64,000 bases of DNA from Firmicutes bacterium HGW-Firmicutes-9. Its GTDB lineage: Bacteria; Bacillota; Clostridia; Christensenellales; CAG-138. The stretch's first letter is position 1; the number at the start of each line of letters is the position of its first letter. The stretch spans positions 1-64,000 of the forward strand of contig PGZM01000005.1 in assembly GCA_002841395.1 (NCBI GenBank), read 5' to 3'. Below, piece by piece: positions 39,942 through 49,797 of this stretch. The notes below the pieces were generated by a model. That model saw nothing but the letters and a program-made list of their open reading frames with translations, did no database searches and was not told the DNA's origin. Both the position numbers and the translations under genes were made by a program.

Positions 39942-40862
39942 TCAATTCTCCGGCTTCTCACCCGAAAACAGCAGCTCCGTGAAATAGTATCCACCTGTGT
40001 CGTTTAAATGATCGCTGTTGAGGAAGAAATCATAGCGATCCTGGAACCGTATGTCGCGGGAGAAATCCAGATACTCAATCTGGTGCTCCTGCGCAAAGCT
40101 GTTCAGGAACGATTGCTGAACCCTAAGAAACTCGGCGGGCACAAGATCGTTGTACTCGCGCAGAAACGGCGTTGTGACCAGTATCGGCGTAACGGAATGC
40201 TCTTTGCAGAGCGTTACCATTTGCTCTAGGCTTGCGATCATATCCGGATTGAGTTCATACGTTCCACCATTCTCATGTTTGAGAACGTGCCGCTCAACGG
40301 CGTTTCTCGCATCGGCCGATACGTCAATGGCATCTGCTGTTTGCTCTCCTAAATCGACAAATTCGTCGCGTCTCCAGTTTTCGGCGCGCCAACTGGGAAT
40401 AAAGAGCCCCGGGACTTTCACGCTAATCCACTCTCTCCACGAAAAATTGAGGATCAGATGCGGCGGTAAAATATAGTAGTAGCGCCGGTTGAGAGAAAGA
40501 AAATCGCTTCGTTCCGTTGCGCTGTTGAGGAGTGAAGGGTACGTTACAGAAATATAAAGCACGGAGTTGTCTGTGAAGCGATCGATATAGTACTCCAAAA
40601 GGCACGCATCCTGCGGCAGAGACTGCGACCCGTTCGCAAAATTGGTGCAGGAAAGCTCCGGGTGTCCGCCATATTTAAATGCGCCCTGGCCGTGACTGTT
40701 TCCAAGGTTTGCAACATCGATTTTATCCGGTGCGTTCAGGAAACGATCGATATTCGTCGGCACCGTGCCGCCTTTAACCATAACAAAAAGCCAATTGGAA
40801 ACACCGGCGAGTACGGCGCACACAAGCATCAAGATCAGGATTTTCTTTAAAAACAGTTTCAT
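39942..40862 (-). CDS. SGNH-hydrolase-like (DltD/AlgX-type) exported or anchored protein
   Basis: N-terminal TM; LGNSHGQG and DHLNDTGGYYF motifs; adjacent to MBOAT gene. Confidence 0.72.
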   Translation of the reverse strand: MKLFLKKILILMLVCAVLAGVSNWLFVMVKGGTVPTNIDRFLNAPDKIDVANLGNSHGQGAFKYGGHPELSCTNFANGSQSLPQDACLLEYYIDRFTDNSVLYISVTYPSLLNSATERSDFLSLNRRYYYILPPHLILNFSWREWISVKVPGLFIPSWRAENWRRDEFVDLGEQTADAIDVSADARNAVERHVLKHENGGTYELNPDMIASLEQMVTLCKEHSVTPILVTTPFLREYNDLVPAEFLRVQQSFLNSFAQEHQIEYLDFSRDIRFQDRYDFFLNSDHLNDTGGYYFTELLFSGEKPEN

Positions 40863-40871
40863 GTGCGCTCC

Positions 40872-42353
40872 TTAAAACTGGAAGTAAATGAACTCTCCGC
40901 CGCCGCCGGTACCCGGAAAGAACAGGATAAACCAAATCATGGTCAGATAGATTGCCCAGCGGAACACCGGTTTCCAACGTGATAAGGACAGGAACACATC
41001 TTCGCGCTTGTTAAAGATGTCAAAGACCGCAAGCAGCGCAACCGGAAGCAATCGAACGAGAAGATCGTATCGATCCAGCTTCATGATGCGCGCGGCGTAT
41101 TCGACATATTGAATCGGCGATCCAATCCCGTCAAACATATGGCTCAGACCATAGAACGCGTCGGACATTGAGTTTGCGCGGAAAAAAACCCAGGCAAAGC
41201 AGACAAGCGTGAAGGTGAGCAGCATTTGCCCAGCGGAACGAAGCGCAAGCACGGCTTTGTTTTTCTGCGGCAGAGAAGCGGCATTCTTTTTGCTTCTATG
41301 AATGAGTGTTTCGACAATGACATAGCAGCCGTGCAAAGCACCCCACAGCACAAACGTCCAGTTTGCGCCATGCCAGAGGCCGCTTAGCAAAAACGTGATC
41401 ATCAGATTGATGAGTACGCGCGGCAGCTTTCTGCGATTGCCGCCAAGCGGGATGTAAACATAGTCGCGAAACCATGTTGAGAGCGAAATGTGCCAACGGC
41501 TCCAGAATTCTCGAATCGATTTGGAAAAATAAGGACTATCGAAATTCTTCATCAAACGGATGCCAAGCAGCTTTGCAGAGCCGATTGCAATGTCGGAATA
41601 ACCCGAAAAATCGCAATAGATCTGGAACGCAAAGAAGATTGTTGCGACGATGAACGACAAGCCCTGATATGCCTCAAGGTTTCCATAGACACTGTTGACG
41701 TAAACAGAGAGCGTGTCCGCGATGACGATCTTTTTAAATAACCCGATCGCGATCCATTTCAGACCGTCGCTGCCCTGCGTATAATCAAAAGTTCTTTCCT
41801 GACGCAGCTGCGGGATGAGATTATCGGATCGCTCAATCGGTCCCGCAACCAACTGCGGGAAAAAGGAGACGTAAAGCGAAAAATACCCGAGGTGTTTCTC
41901 GACGGGGATTTTCTCGCGATAGACGTCTATCACATAGCTCAGCGTTTGGAACGTGTAGAAAGATATGCCGACAGGCAGAACGAGCTTGAGTGTCCACTCC
42001 TGCACCGGAAGCGAGAATGCGCGCAGAATGGAAGTCACAGACTCGCTGAAAAAGTCGAAGTACTTATAGAAGAAGAGTACGCCGAAGCAGATGACCAGCG
42101 CCAGGACCAAGAACAGCTTTGGCAGTTTTGCCTTTTTGCCCCGCGCATGGCGAAAATGATCGATCAATAGTCCGCTGGAATAGGAAACGAGCGTGGTGAG
42201 CGCAATCAACACAACTAGCTCCGGGTTCCAGCTCATATAAAAATAATAGCTGGCGATCAAAAGCATGATCCAGCGGAAGCGGTGAGGCAATAGCCAATGA
42301 AGCAGAAAAACGATCGTTAGAAAAATTGCATAAGGTAACGAGTTAAACAGCAT
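40872..42353 (-). CDS. MBOAT family O-acyltransferase (AlgI/DltB-like)
   Basis: Multi-TM; FFPQLVAGPIER, GLWHGANWTFVLWGALHG with conserved His. Confidence 0.92.
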   Translation of the reverse strand: MLFNSLPYAIFLTIVFLLHWLLPHRFRWIMLLIASYYFYMSWNPELVVLIALTTLVSYSSGLLIDHFRHARGKKAKLPKLFLVLALVICFGVLFFYKYFDFFSESVTSILRAFSLPVQEWTLKLVLPVGISFYTFQTLSYVIDVYREKIPVEKHLGYFSLYVSFFPQLVAGPIERSDNLIPQLRQERTFDYTQGSDGLKWIAIGLFKKIVIADTLSVYVNSVYGNLEAYQGLSFIVATIFFAFQIYCDFSGYSDIAIGSAKLLGIRLMKNFDSPYFSKSIREFWSRWHISLSTWFRDYVYIPLGGNRRKLPRVLINLMITFLLSGLWHGANWTFVLWGALHGCYVIVETLIHRSKKNAASLPQKNKAVLALRSAGQMLLTFTLVCFAWVFFRANSMSDAFYGLSHMFDGIGSPIQYVEYAARIMKLDRYDLLVRLLPVALLAVFDIFNKREDVFLSLSRWKPVFRWAIYLTMIWFILFFPGTGGGGEFIYFQF

Positions 42354-42483
42354 GCGCGCAAATCCTCCAACGCATCAAAACAGTATTGATTTTGATCATA
42401 TCGGTTCGACCGGTAAAATGCAAGCAGAAACGATTGAGCCTGTAGAATGTTATAGAAATGATTGATTGAAAAACAAAATCCGA

Positions 42484-43596
42484 TTATACCACCGACGCGA
42501 TTGCGCTGGCGGAGATGCACAATCCCCGTCCTTCGTCGTTCATGCCCTCAGTCGTCGTGGCCTTGATTGAGACATCTTCCGGCAGGACGTGCAGCGCTTG
42601 CGCAAGCCGCGCCTGCATCGCCGCCGCGTGCGGCTTGATCTTCGGCAGCTCGCAGATGATCGTCGCGTCCACGTGCGAAACGTGCAGGCGGTTTTCTTCG
42701 ATCCTGCGGACGACTTCCTGTAGCAGCGCGATGCTGTCGGCGTTTTTGTAGGCCGCGTCTGCGTCGGGGAACAGTCTGCCGATGTCGCCGAGTCCCGCCG
42801 CGCCCAGCAGCGCGTCGATGATCGCGTGCGTGAGCACATCTGCATCGGAATGCCCCAGCAATCCCTTTTCAAACGGAATCTCCACGCCGCCGAGGATCAG
42901 CTTTCGCCCTTCCACGAGACGGTGCGTATCATAGCCCGTGCCGAAGCGCGCATAGCTCGCCAGCGCGAGCTGCCAGTCCGCGCCCGTGGTGAGTTTCTGG
43001 TTTGCGGCCTCGCCTTCGGTGAAGACAAACCGCGGCTCGTAGCCTTCCGCGATATACAGCGCGCAATCGTCGGTGACGACCGAAAGATCGCCCGTATCGT
43101 AGGCGTGGCGGATTTGGTCAAAGCGGAACGTCTGCGGCGTCTGCATACGGATGAGTTGGCTGCGGTCGAGCGGGGTTACACTGTTTCCGTTGAGCTGCAC
43201 AATCGTGTCCGTGACCTTGCCCGCGACAACGCCACTGCCGAATTCTTTCGCACTAAGGATGCTCTCGCGCACCGTCTCGGGCGAGACCATGCAGCGCGCC
43301 GCGTCGTGAATCGCGACGATGTCCGCGCGATCGATACTGTCCAGCGCGCGCTTGACCGACTCCGCGCGGGTCTGCCCGCCGTCTACGATCCGATTCGGTA
43401 CGGGGCAGGTCAGAGATTCGACAAACTCTCGCGTCGCTGGTGATACGGTGAAGACGATCTCTTCCGCTCCGCCTGCGATCAGCGCGGCAAGCGAACGCTC
43501 GATGGCGGTCTTGCCCGCAATGGGCGTGAGCAGCTTATCAAACCCCATTCGCGTGGAGCCGCCCGCGCAGAGCAGGATGCCGACCACGGCGCTCAT
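42484..43596 (-). CDS. ispDF: Bifunctional IspD/IspF (MEP pathway)
   Basis: IspD: LCAGGSTRMGFDKLL, IHDAARCMVSPE; IspF: GTGYDTHRLVEGRKLILGGVEIPFEKGLLGHSDADVLTHAIIDALLGA. Confidence 0.96.
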   Translation of the reverse strand: MSAVVGILLCAGGSTRMGFDKLLTPIAGKTAIERSLAALIAGGAEEIVFTVSPATREFVESLTCPVPNRIVDGGQTRAESVKRALDSIDRADIVAIHDAARCMVSPETVRESILSAKEFGSGVVAGKVTDTIVQLNGNSVTPLDRSQLIRMQTPQTFRFDQIRHAYDTGDLSVVTDDCALYIAEGYEPRFVFTEGEAANQKLTTGADWQLALASYARFGTGYDTHRLVEGRKLILGGVEIPFEKGLLGHSDADVLTHAIIDALLGAAGLGDIGRLFPDADAAYKNADSIALLQEVVRRIEENRLHVSHVDATIICELPKIKPHAAAMQARLAQALHVLPEDVSIKATTTEGMNDEGRGLCISASAIASVV

Positions 43597-43850
43597 TTGC
43601 CTGCGTCTCCGCTGAGTACGGTATACATGCCCGCGGCGTCCTCTTTGTGTACGCTTTCCTTGAGGCTTTCGACGCGCACGAGCATATGCCGCCCGCCGAG
43701 CAGCAGATCCAGCGTGTCGCCTTCCTTCACCTCCGAGGAGGGCTTGGCGACCTTGCCGTTGATGCTGACGCGGCCCGCGTCCGCGGCTTCGTTCGCGACG
43801 GTGCGCCGTTTGATGATGCGGGAGACCTTCAAATATTTATCCAAACGCAT
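43593..43850 (-). CDS. rqcP: S4-domain RNA-binding protein (RqcP/YabO-like)
   Basis: MRLDKYLKVSRIIKRRTVANEAADAGRVSINGKVAKPSSEVKEGD; 4-nt overlap with ispDF. Confidence 0.9.
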   Translation of the reverse strand: MRLDKYLKVSRIIKRRTVANEAADAGRVSINGKVAKPSSEVKEGDTLDLLLGGRHMLVRVESLKESVHKEDAAGMYTVLSGDAGK

Positions 43851-44117
43851 AGTTGTTTCTCTCTTCTATCGATTCCATCGATGTTTTTGCTTCAAATTTC
43901 CCGCGCGCGGGAGCACGAGATCATGTTACGTTGGAAGACTGTCTTTGTCAAGGGAGCGCTGATTCATGAAGACGATCATCTTTGCGGTCAATTATTCCGT
44001 CCTTTATTGTCGCGAAAACCTTGAAATAGCGCTGCTATTCCTGCGGTTTTGCTTCGCAAAGAACGAAAAATTCCCTCGCAAATCTGACCACCTTCATAGA
44101 AACAGCGCTTCCCCAGG

Positions 44118-44146
44118 TTGACAGACCTTGTAAAAGCGTGTATTCT
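44118..44146 (+). promoter_or_regulatory. SigA-type promoter of TPP riboswitch/thiT
   Basis: TTGACA (44118-44123), 17-nt spacer, TATTCT (44141-44146). Confidence 0.8.
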
Positions 44147-44154
44147 AATTCGCA

Positions 44155-44232
44155 TCACGGGGGCGTCCGGAGAACAGCCGGACTGAGAAGTACCCTTGGA
44201 ACCTGTTGGGTCATGCCATCGAAGGAAAGTGA
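44155..44232 (+). ncRNA. TPP riboswitch (THI element)
   Basis: tcac...CTGAGAagtACCCttggAACCTGttgGGTcatgCCatcGaAGGaAagtga; P1 ends tcac/gtga; upstream of thiT. Confidence 0.93.
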
Positions 44233-44302
44233 TACATATCGCAGCTTCTTTTTGATGGTCGTCTCACTGGCGACTATTTTTTATTGGGAAAAGGAGACTA
44301 TT

Positions 44303-44989
44303 ATGGAATTCAAACTGTTCAGCAAACTTGGTTCGCTCGAGGGAATCGAGCTGTACATGCTCATCGGTGGGCTTGTCATTCTGGGGCTGCTCATCTGGGC
44401 GGTCGCGTCGTACGCCAAGCGCGCAAAGGCGAAGGCACTCGAAGCGCCCGAAGCCGAGGCGGCAAAACCCAACCGCACGCAGGTGCTCGTCTACGGCGCG
44501 CTGTCGATCACGCTTGCGTTCGTGCTGAGCTACTTCAAGCTCTTCACCCTGCCGTATGAAGGCTCGATCACGCTGCTCTCGATGCTGCCGATATTCGCGT
44601 ATGCCGCATACTTCGGCCCCGCGCGGGGTTTCACCGCGGCGTTTGCGTTTTCGCTGTTGCAGGTGATTCAGGGTGCGTACATCGTGCATCCCATCCAGTT
44701 CATTCTCGACTATTTTGTGGCGTTCACGCTGCTGGGACTTGCGAGCTTCTTCCCGAAGAATCTCCCGCTGGGCGCACTGATCGGCGGCTTTGCGCGCATG
44801 CTCGCGTCTACGGTCTCCGGCGCGGTGTTCTTCGGCTCCTATGCCGCGGATTATGGCTTTACCAACGTCTGGGCGTATTCGCTGATCTACAACTTCTTCT
44901 CGATTGGCGTGGATACGCTGCTGTGCGTCGTCGTCGCCGCTATGCCGCCGGTGCAGAAGCTGTTCAAGCGGGTGTTTAGTAAGGGGTAA
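44303..44989 (+). CDS. thiT: Energy-coupled thiamine transporter S component
   Basis: aaggaga RBS, MEFKLFSKL; multi-TM with GFTAAFAFSLLQVIQGAYIVHPIQFILDY; under TPP riboswitch. Confidence 0.9.
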   Translation: MEFKLFSKLGSLEGIELYMLIGGLVILGLLIWAVASYAKRAKAKALEAPEAEAAKPNRTQVLVYGALSITLAFVLSYFKLFTLPYEGSITLLSMLPIFAYAAYFGPARGFTAAFAFSLLQVIQGAYIVHPIQFILDYFVAFTLLGLASFFPKNLPLGALIGGFARMLASTVSGAVFFGSYAADYGFTNVWAYSLIYNFFSIGVDTLLCVVVAAMPPVQKLFKRVFSKG

Positions 44990-45019
44990 GGGACTGTTCA
45001 ACTGAATTTGGAGTAAAGC

Positions 45020-45049
45020 AAAACCCCGTGGCGTGAGCTGCGGGGTTTA
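45020..45049. terminator. Terminator-like hairpin
   Basis: aaaccccg...cggggttt between convergent genes. Confidence 0.6.
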
Positions 45050-45631
45050 TGCGTTGATAACTGGTAAGCCGATTCTCGAGAGATAATTTGCAAGACGTTG
45101 ACTTATTCTTTCTCGAAAAGGTATATCAATTGATACCTGTTTATGCTCATCCTTTATCTCATACAAGTAGGATAGACTAACTGTAAAAAAATGCTTGAAG
45201 TCAGCAACACAATCTACAATAGCATCTTCCCTTGTAAATCTAAAATAGTGATAACGTGGGACTTCATTATGCTCTAGCGGATCAAGAACACTCCGTTTTT
45301 TTGTCGTGAAGGCTGAAGACATAGAATATCCAAGACTTTCAAGGTGATTACCAGCTTGAAAGTGAGTATAGTTATAAAGCGGAACAGCTAAAGCACTTGC
45401 CAACAGCTTATCTGCATAAAGCATTTGATCTTCATCGCGTTCTGCTGACCGCACTTCAAAATCGGCACGCAGATCGCACTCTTGAGAAAGAATGATAACG
45501 TAGGGATAGGAAATCTTAGAAATTAGAATTTGGCCATTTTTTTCGTCGGCTCGCTCAATACATTCAACATCTCGAAAAATATCACCTTGATGAATCTGAT
45601 CATCTTCATGTCGGATTGTTTTTATCATCAA
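45047..45631 (-). CDS. Hypothetical protein with SQECDL motif (third gene of AT-rich cassette)
   Basis: MMIKTIRHEDDQIHQGDIFRDVECIERADEKNGQILISKISYPYVIILSQECDLRADFEVRSA...; overlaps the preceding ORF by 26 nt. Confidence 0.7.
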   Translation of the reverse strand: MMIKTIRHEDDQIHQGDIFRDVECIERADEKNGQILISKISYPYVIILSQECDLRADFEVRSAERDEDQMLYADKLLASALAVPLYNYTHFQAGNHLESLGYSMSSAFTTKKRSVLDPLEHNEVPRYHYFRFTREDAIVDCVADFKHFFTVSLSYLYEIKDEHKQVSIDIPFRERISQRLANYLSRIGLPVINA

Positions 45632-45812
45632 CTTTTAGTCCTCTAATAACGATGCGATATGGCTTTCTAATTGAAAGTGCGGCTTCACTTTGCGAACCCG
45701 TTGTAGATTGAATCGTTTGAGGTATTAAATCATCAACTATGGTACCTTCGGCTAGAGTGATCTCAGCGGATGCTTTGTCATTCTGAGTCATACCTTTAGG
45801 ATTCATGTGCAT
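45606..45812 (-). CDS. Small hypothetical protein (second gene of AT-rich cassette)
   Basis: ATG at 45812 overlaps the end of the TIGR04255-like gene; MHMNPKGMTQNDKASAEITLAEGTIVDDLIPQTIQSTTGSQSEAALSIRKPYRIVIRGLKVDDKNNPT. Confidence 0.6.
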   Translation of the reverse strand: MHMNPKGMTQNDKASAEITLAEGTIVDDLIPQTIQSTTGSQSEAALSIRKPYRIVIRGLKVDDKNNPT

Positions 45813-46551
45813 TTTCACCCATCTGTTTTCTTTGTGAATCACCAATAATAGCCTCAAACATTGACTCGATACGTGTGTGAAACTCATCTAAATAGCTAGT
45901 TACTTCGGAGATGTTCATTTCTCCAAAAGTAAAGGCATCTAAATCAATCGTAAAAATATGTCTTCTTTGAACGGAGGGCTTATCAGGGTTTAAGAACCCA
46001 TAGTTGAATCGAAGGGTAAAATCATTATATGAAAGTTCCACTGAGTTTACGCTACTTACAAGAGACATTTCGTCAAAGCAAACCATGACAGCATCAAGGT
46101 GCTTTTTGTTTATATATTTTGACCAAACAGAACGACGAATATTTGTTAAATCGATCCTATTAATATAACGCATACCTATACGGTTTATGATAGCGTCTTG
46201 ACTACTCGCCTTAATTGCTTCGACGGCGCTTGTAAAATGCTTTTTTGTATTCGTATAAGAGTCATACTTCTTGATATCAATGTAAATTGAGTTTTGGGAT
46301 ACTGCGAATCTTTTAGTCTTTTGACGATCCCAAAAATAATGATTTATCCATGTACTTCTCTTAATGTTTACTTTTGGGGTACCGTCTTCAGAAATGAAGT
46401 TTGAAATCTCCTGCCCTTGCATTTCTTCCGTTTCGATAATTGGGAAGGATTCGAGCAGAACTTTCTGAACGGGTAATGCATTCACATTGAAGCCGTTAAC
46501 AAAATCAATGCGAAAGATTACATTTTCTAGGCAGTTATCTTTATAAGCCAT
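45796..46551 (-). CDS. TIGR04255 family protein (first gene of AT-rich cassette)
   Basis: MAYKDNCLENVIFRIDFVN...; IINRIGMRYINRIDL; family resemblance by pattern. Confidence 0.72.
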   Translation of the reverse strand: MAYKDNCLENVIFRIDFVNGFNVNALPVQKVLLESFPIIETEEMQGQEISNFISEDGTPKVNIKRSTWINHYFWDRQKTKRFAVSQNSIYIDIKKYDSYTNTKKHFTSAVEAIKASSQDAIINRIGMRYINRIDLTNIRRSVWSKYINKKHLDAVMVCFDEMSLVSSVNSVELSYNDFTLRFNYGFLNPDKPSVQRRHIFTIDLDAFTFGEMNISEVTSYLDEFHTRIESMFEAIIGDSQRKQMGENAHES

Positions 46552-46744
46552 TGCCGCACCTCCATTAGTCGAATTATAAAACCAATATTACTTGTACGTC
46601 AACAATGCAATTATTATAAATTGCTCTAAGCAGTTAAAGATGAATATAAGTCAATACTGGTGGATGATGATATTTGGGGAATGCAGAGCAGTATCATCAT
46701 ATTGATTCTATTAATTATATAACAAATGTGCAAGGAGAATAATA

Positions 46745-46780
46745 AAAAGCGGGCGACACTCACGCGCCGCCCGCTTTTAT
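46745..46780. terminator. Terminator-like hairpin between pgm/pmm and AT-rich cassette
   Basis: aaaaagcgggcg...cgcccgctttta. Confidence 0.75.
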
Positions 46781-46798
46781 CCCAAATTATGTTAGAGT

Positions 46799-48310
46799 TT
46801 ACAACCCCTTCAACCCACTCGTCTCCAGCTTGTCATACCCGCTCAAAAACGCATACAACTTCTGCGCGATCTGGTGGACGCCGCCGACGCTGTTGCTCTC
46901 GATGTTCAGCGGCATGAGCGGATCGTGAAGCGACATGCGTAGCAGGAACCATCCGTCGCCTTCGCCTGCGCCGAACGAAACGCGCAGGCCTTCGTAATTC
47001 TCCTTCGCCACATCCCAGCCCTCTTTGGTGGCATGGTCGGCGAGGTCTTTGAGGATTGCGCTGCCATAGGCCGCAAACTCCGGCACAAGAATGTTCATGC
47101 GCACTTCCGCGCTCTCCGCGGGTTCCGCGAGGGAGTCGATCAATGAAAACAGCGTGCGGTTTTCCCTCTTGAGCTGCGCCATCTTGATGAGCAGTTTCGT
47201 GATCAGATACGCGCCGTCGTCGAGGAAATAGTTCTCCTTGAGCGCGCCGTGTCCGCTGGTTTCAATCGCGAGTTGGCTGTCCTTTCCGCTCTTGTTGATG
47301 CGGATGGATTCGTCGATGACGTTTTTATACCCGCGCTTAAACCGGTGATGCACGCCGCCCTTTTCCGCGATAAACGCGGCAAGACCGCTGGAGGTGATGG
47401 AGTCGGTGACGATGGTCGTGCCGGGATGCTCTTCCAGCAGCACCGCGGAGATCAGCGCGATCAGGCGGTTACGGTTAATCTCCTTGCCGTCGTTGGCAAC
47501 CGCGCCTGCGCGATCCACGTCGGTGTCGAAGATGATGCCCATGTCGGCTTTGTTGTCCAGCACGCACTGCGCGATGGAGTCCATCGCCTCTTTATCCTCG
47601 GGGTTGGGCTGATGGTTGGGGAAATGCCCGTCCGGCTCGAGGAACTGGCTGCCCGTGGTGTCCGCGCCCAGCGGCTGCAGCACGCGATCCACATAAAACC
47701 CGCCTGCGCCGTTGCCGGCGTCCACGACGATGCGGAACCCCTTAAGCGGATGATCGTAATCCTCGGCATTGACCCCGCTGCGGATGCGCTCGACGAGCCC
47801 CTGTGCGTAGACGGAGAGGAAATCGACCTGCGTAAACTTGCCGCGCTCGACCGCGGGGATAAACGCGTCCGCCTGCGCGCTGGCGAGGATATTCGCGATA
47901 TCGCTCTTTTCCAACCCGCCGTTCTTCGTGAAAAACTTCATGCCGTTGCGGTTCCAGGGCAGGTGGCTCGCGGTGAGCATGATCGCGCCGTCGTACTCAT
48001 AGCCCTTGGTGACGGTGCTCATGAACATAGAAGGCGTGCTCGCAAGCCCGAAATCCGCAAGGTCCGCACCCATGGCGAGGATGCCTTCCGCTGCGGCCTT
48101 GAGCAGACTCTCGCCGGAGAGACGGGAATCCCGCCCGATGGAGAGCCGTAGATCGCTCTTGCCCGTGCGCTCCTGTAAAAACAGCACAAACGCTTTGGCG
48201 ATGTTCGTGATGGCTTCCGTGCTGAGTGTGACCGGCTGGCCTTCGACGCCTTCCATCGCAACGCCGCGGATGTCGCTTCCGTTTTGCAGCTTTCTGTACT
48301 CGATACCCAT
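46799..48310 (-). CDS. Phosphomannomutase/phosphoglucomutase
   Basis: Start MGIEYRKLQNGSDIRG; TASHLPWNRNGMKFF (phospho-Ser loop), DTDVDRAGAV metal loop, IETSGHGAL. Confidence 0.93.
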   Translation of the reverse strand: MGIEYRKLQNGSDIRGVAMEGVEGQPVTLSTEAITNIAKAFVLFLQERTGKSDLRLSIGRDSRLSGESLLKAAAEGILAMGADLADFGLASTPSMFMSTVTKGYEYDGAIMLTASHLPWNRNGMKFFTKNGGLEKSDIANILASAQADAFIPAVERGKFTQVDFLSVYAQGLVERIRSGVNAEDYDHPLKGFRIVVDAGNGAGGFYVDRVLQPLGADTTGSQFLEPDGHFPNHQPNPEDKEAMDSIAQCVLDNKADMGIIFDTDVDRAGAVANDGKEINRNRLIALISAVLLEEHPGTTIVTDSITSSGLAAFIAEKGGVHHRFKRGYKNVIDESIRINKSGKDSQLAIETSGHGALKENYFLDDGAYLITKLLIKMAQLKRENRTLFSLIDSLAEPAESAEVRMNILVPEFAAYGSAILKDLADHATKEGWDVAKENYEGLRVSFGAGEGDGWFLLRMSLHDPLMPLNIESNSVGGVHQIAQKLYAFLSGYDKLETSGLKGL

Positions 48311-48589
48311 GATAAACCCCCGCTTTCGATTTGTCGTTCGCCCTGGCATACGCGTCGCAATGCCCTGCCGCGCGCATGCAGGCTTAGCTAATATTTATAC
48401 GCGTTTATTGTCGCATCCAGTCCCGCGTTTGTCAATTCTGCGGCGGCAAAGCGGGTATGCCAAACACGCTCTTTTACCATGCGGCAAAACATGGTATTCT
48501 ATAAGGTAGAAAAGTCTCTTCAACGGCGAGGGCTTGACGGCTCATGTTCGCCGGATTTTTACACACGAGAGGGGTAAAAGGCGGCTACC

Positions 48590-49747
48590 ATGCGAATCGG
48601 ACTGCTCGGCGGCACATTCAACCCCATCCACCGCGCGCATGTGCAGATGGCAGAGATTGCGCGGGATGAAGCCGCGCTGGATCGCGTGATACTCATGGTC
48701 GCGGCCGACCCGCCGCACAAGTCCGTCGACGAAGGCGTGCCCGCCAGCGAACGGTTTCGCCTTGTGGAGATCGCGGTTTGCGGAAAAGAGCGCATCGAAG
48801 CCTCCGATCAGGAGATCGTACGCGGCGGCAAGAGCTATTCGCTGCTCACGCTGCAGGAGCTCTCCGCGCAGTACCCCGATGCGGAACTTTCGATCATCAT
48901 TGGCAGCGATACGCTCGCGGACCTGCCGAACTGGTACCATCCCGACGAGGTGCTCAAGATCGCTAGCGTGCTCTGTGTGCCGCGCGTCGGCATCGAGGAG
49001 AACGACACGGCGACCGCGCAGATGCTGCGGGAGCGATACGGCGCCAGGGTGCGGATACTTTCGGCAAAGGCGGAGATGATCTCGTCCACCGGGATTCGTT
49101 CGCGACTGCTGGCGGGGCTTCCCGTAGAAGGCCTTATGCCGGATGCGGTGGAACAGGCGCTCTACGAAGGCGGGGCATATTTTCCGGAATCATTTCGCTT
49201 GCTACAGGATAAAAGCCGCGCGGAGCTTTCACCAAAGCGATTTACGCATGTTTGCGGCACGATGCGCGCCGCGGCAAAACTCGCCGAATTGTGGAAACAG
49301 GACCCGCAGAAAGCGCGGATTGCAGCCCTATTGCACGACTGCGCAAAGTGTCTCGATCTGCGCAGGCAGGAGGTACTCTCCGGCGACGAGATGGGCATCA
49401 CGCCCGTCTACCACGCGTTTGCGGGCGCGGTGCTTGCGAAGATGGAGTATGGCATCACGGACGAAACCATCCTCCGCGCAATCCGCCTGCATACCACGGG
49501 CGACTGGGGCATGACGGACTTTGACGCGCTGATCTACACCGCGGATCTCATCGAACCCACGCGCGTGTTCTTCGGCGTAGAGGAGTACCGCAACCGCTTA
49601 TCGGAAGATATCGACGTGTACATGAACTACACGCTCAAGCGCATCGCGGCTTTGATTGAGCGAAAAGGCAAGGTGGCGCATCCGGCCTCGGCGCGGGCGG
49701 TGCGGTGGTATGAAGAAAAGCTGCGCCGACGCAGTCCGGCAGAATAG
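48590..49747 (+). CDS. nadD: NadD (nicotinate-nucleotide adenylyltransferase) fused to YqeK-like HD hydrolase
   Basis: N-term GLLGGTFNPIHRAHVQMAE...ISSTGIRSRL; C-term HVCGTMRAAAKLAELW...AALLHDCAKCL...HAFAGAVLAK...AIRLHTTGDWGM. Confidence 0.93.
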   Translation: MRIGLLGGTFNPIHRAHVQMAEIARDEAALDRVILMVAADPPHKSVDEGVPASERFRLVEIAVCGKERIEASDQEIVRGGKSYSLLTLQELSAQYPDAELSIIIGSDTLADLPNWYHPDEVLKIASVLCVPRVGIEENDTATAQMLRERYGARVRILSAKAEMISSTGIRSRLLAGLPVEGLMPDAVEQALYEGGAYFPESFRLLQDKSRAELSPKRFTHVCGTMRAAAKLAELWKQDPQKARIAALLHDCAKCLDLRRQEVLSGDEMGITPVYHAFAGAVLAKMEYGITDETILRAIRLHTTGDWGMTDFDALIYTADLIEPTRVFFGVEEYRNRLSEDIDVYMNYTLKRIAALIERKGKVAHPASARAVRWYEEKLRRRSPAE

Positions 49748-49797
49748 AACAAACATACACTACAAAGTTTTTAAACAGAAAGTACGGAGGAATACAC

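Noticed and set aside
44138-44302. Upstream extension of the thiT ORF
   Set aside because: Falls in the TPP riboswitch; the RBS-preceded ATG at 44303 is the better start.
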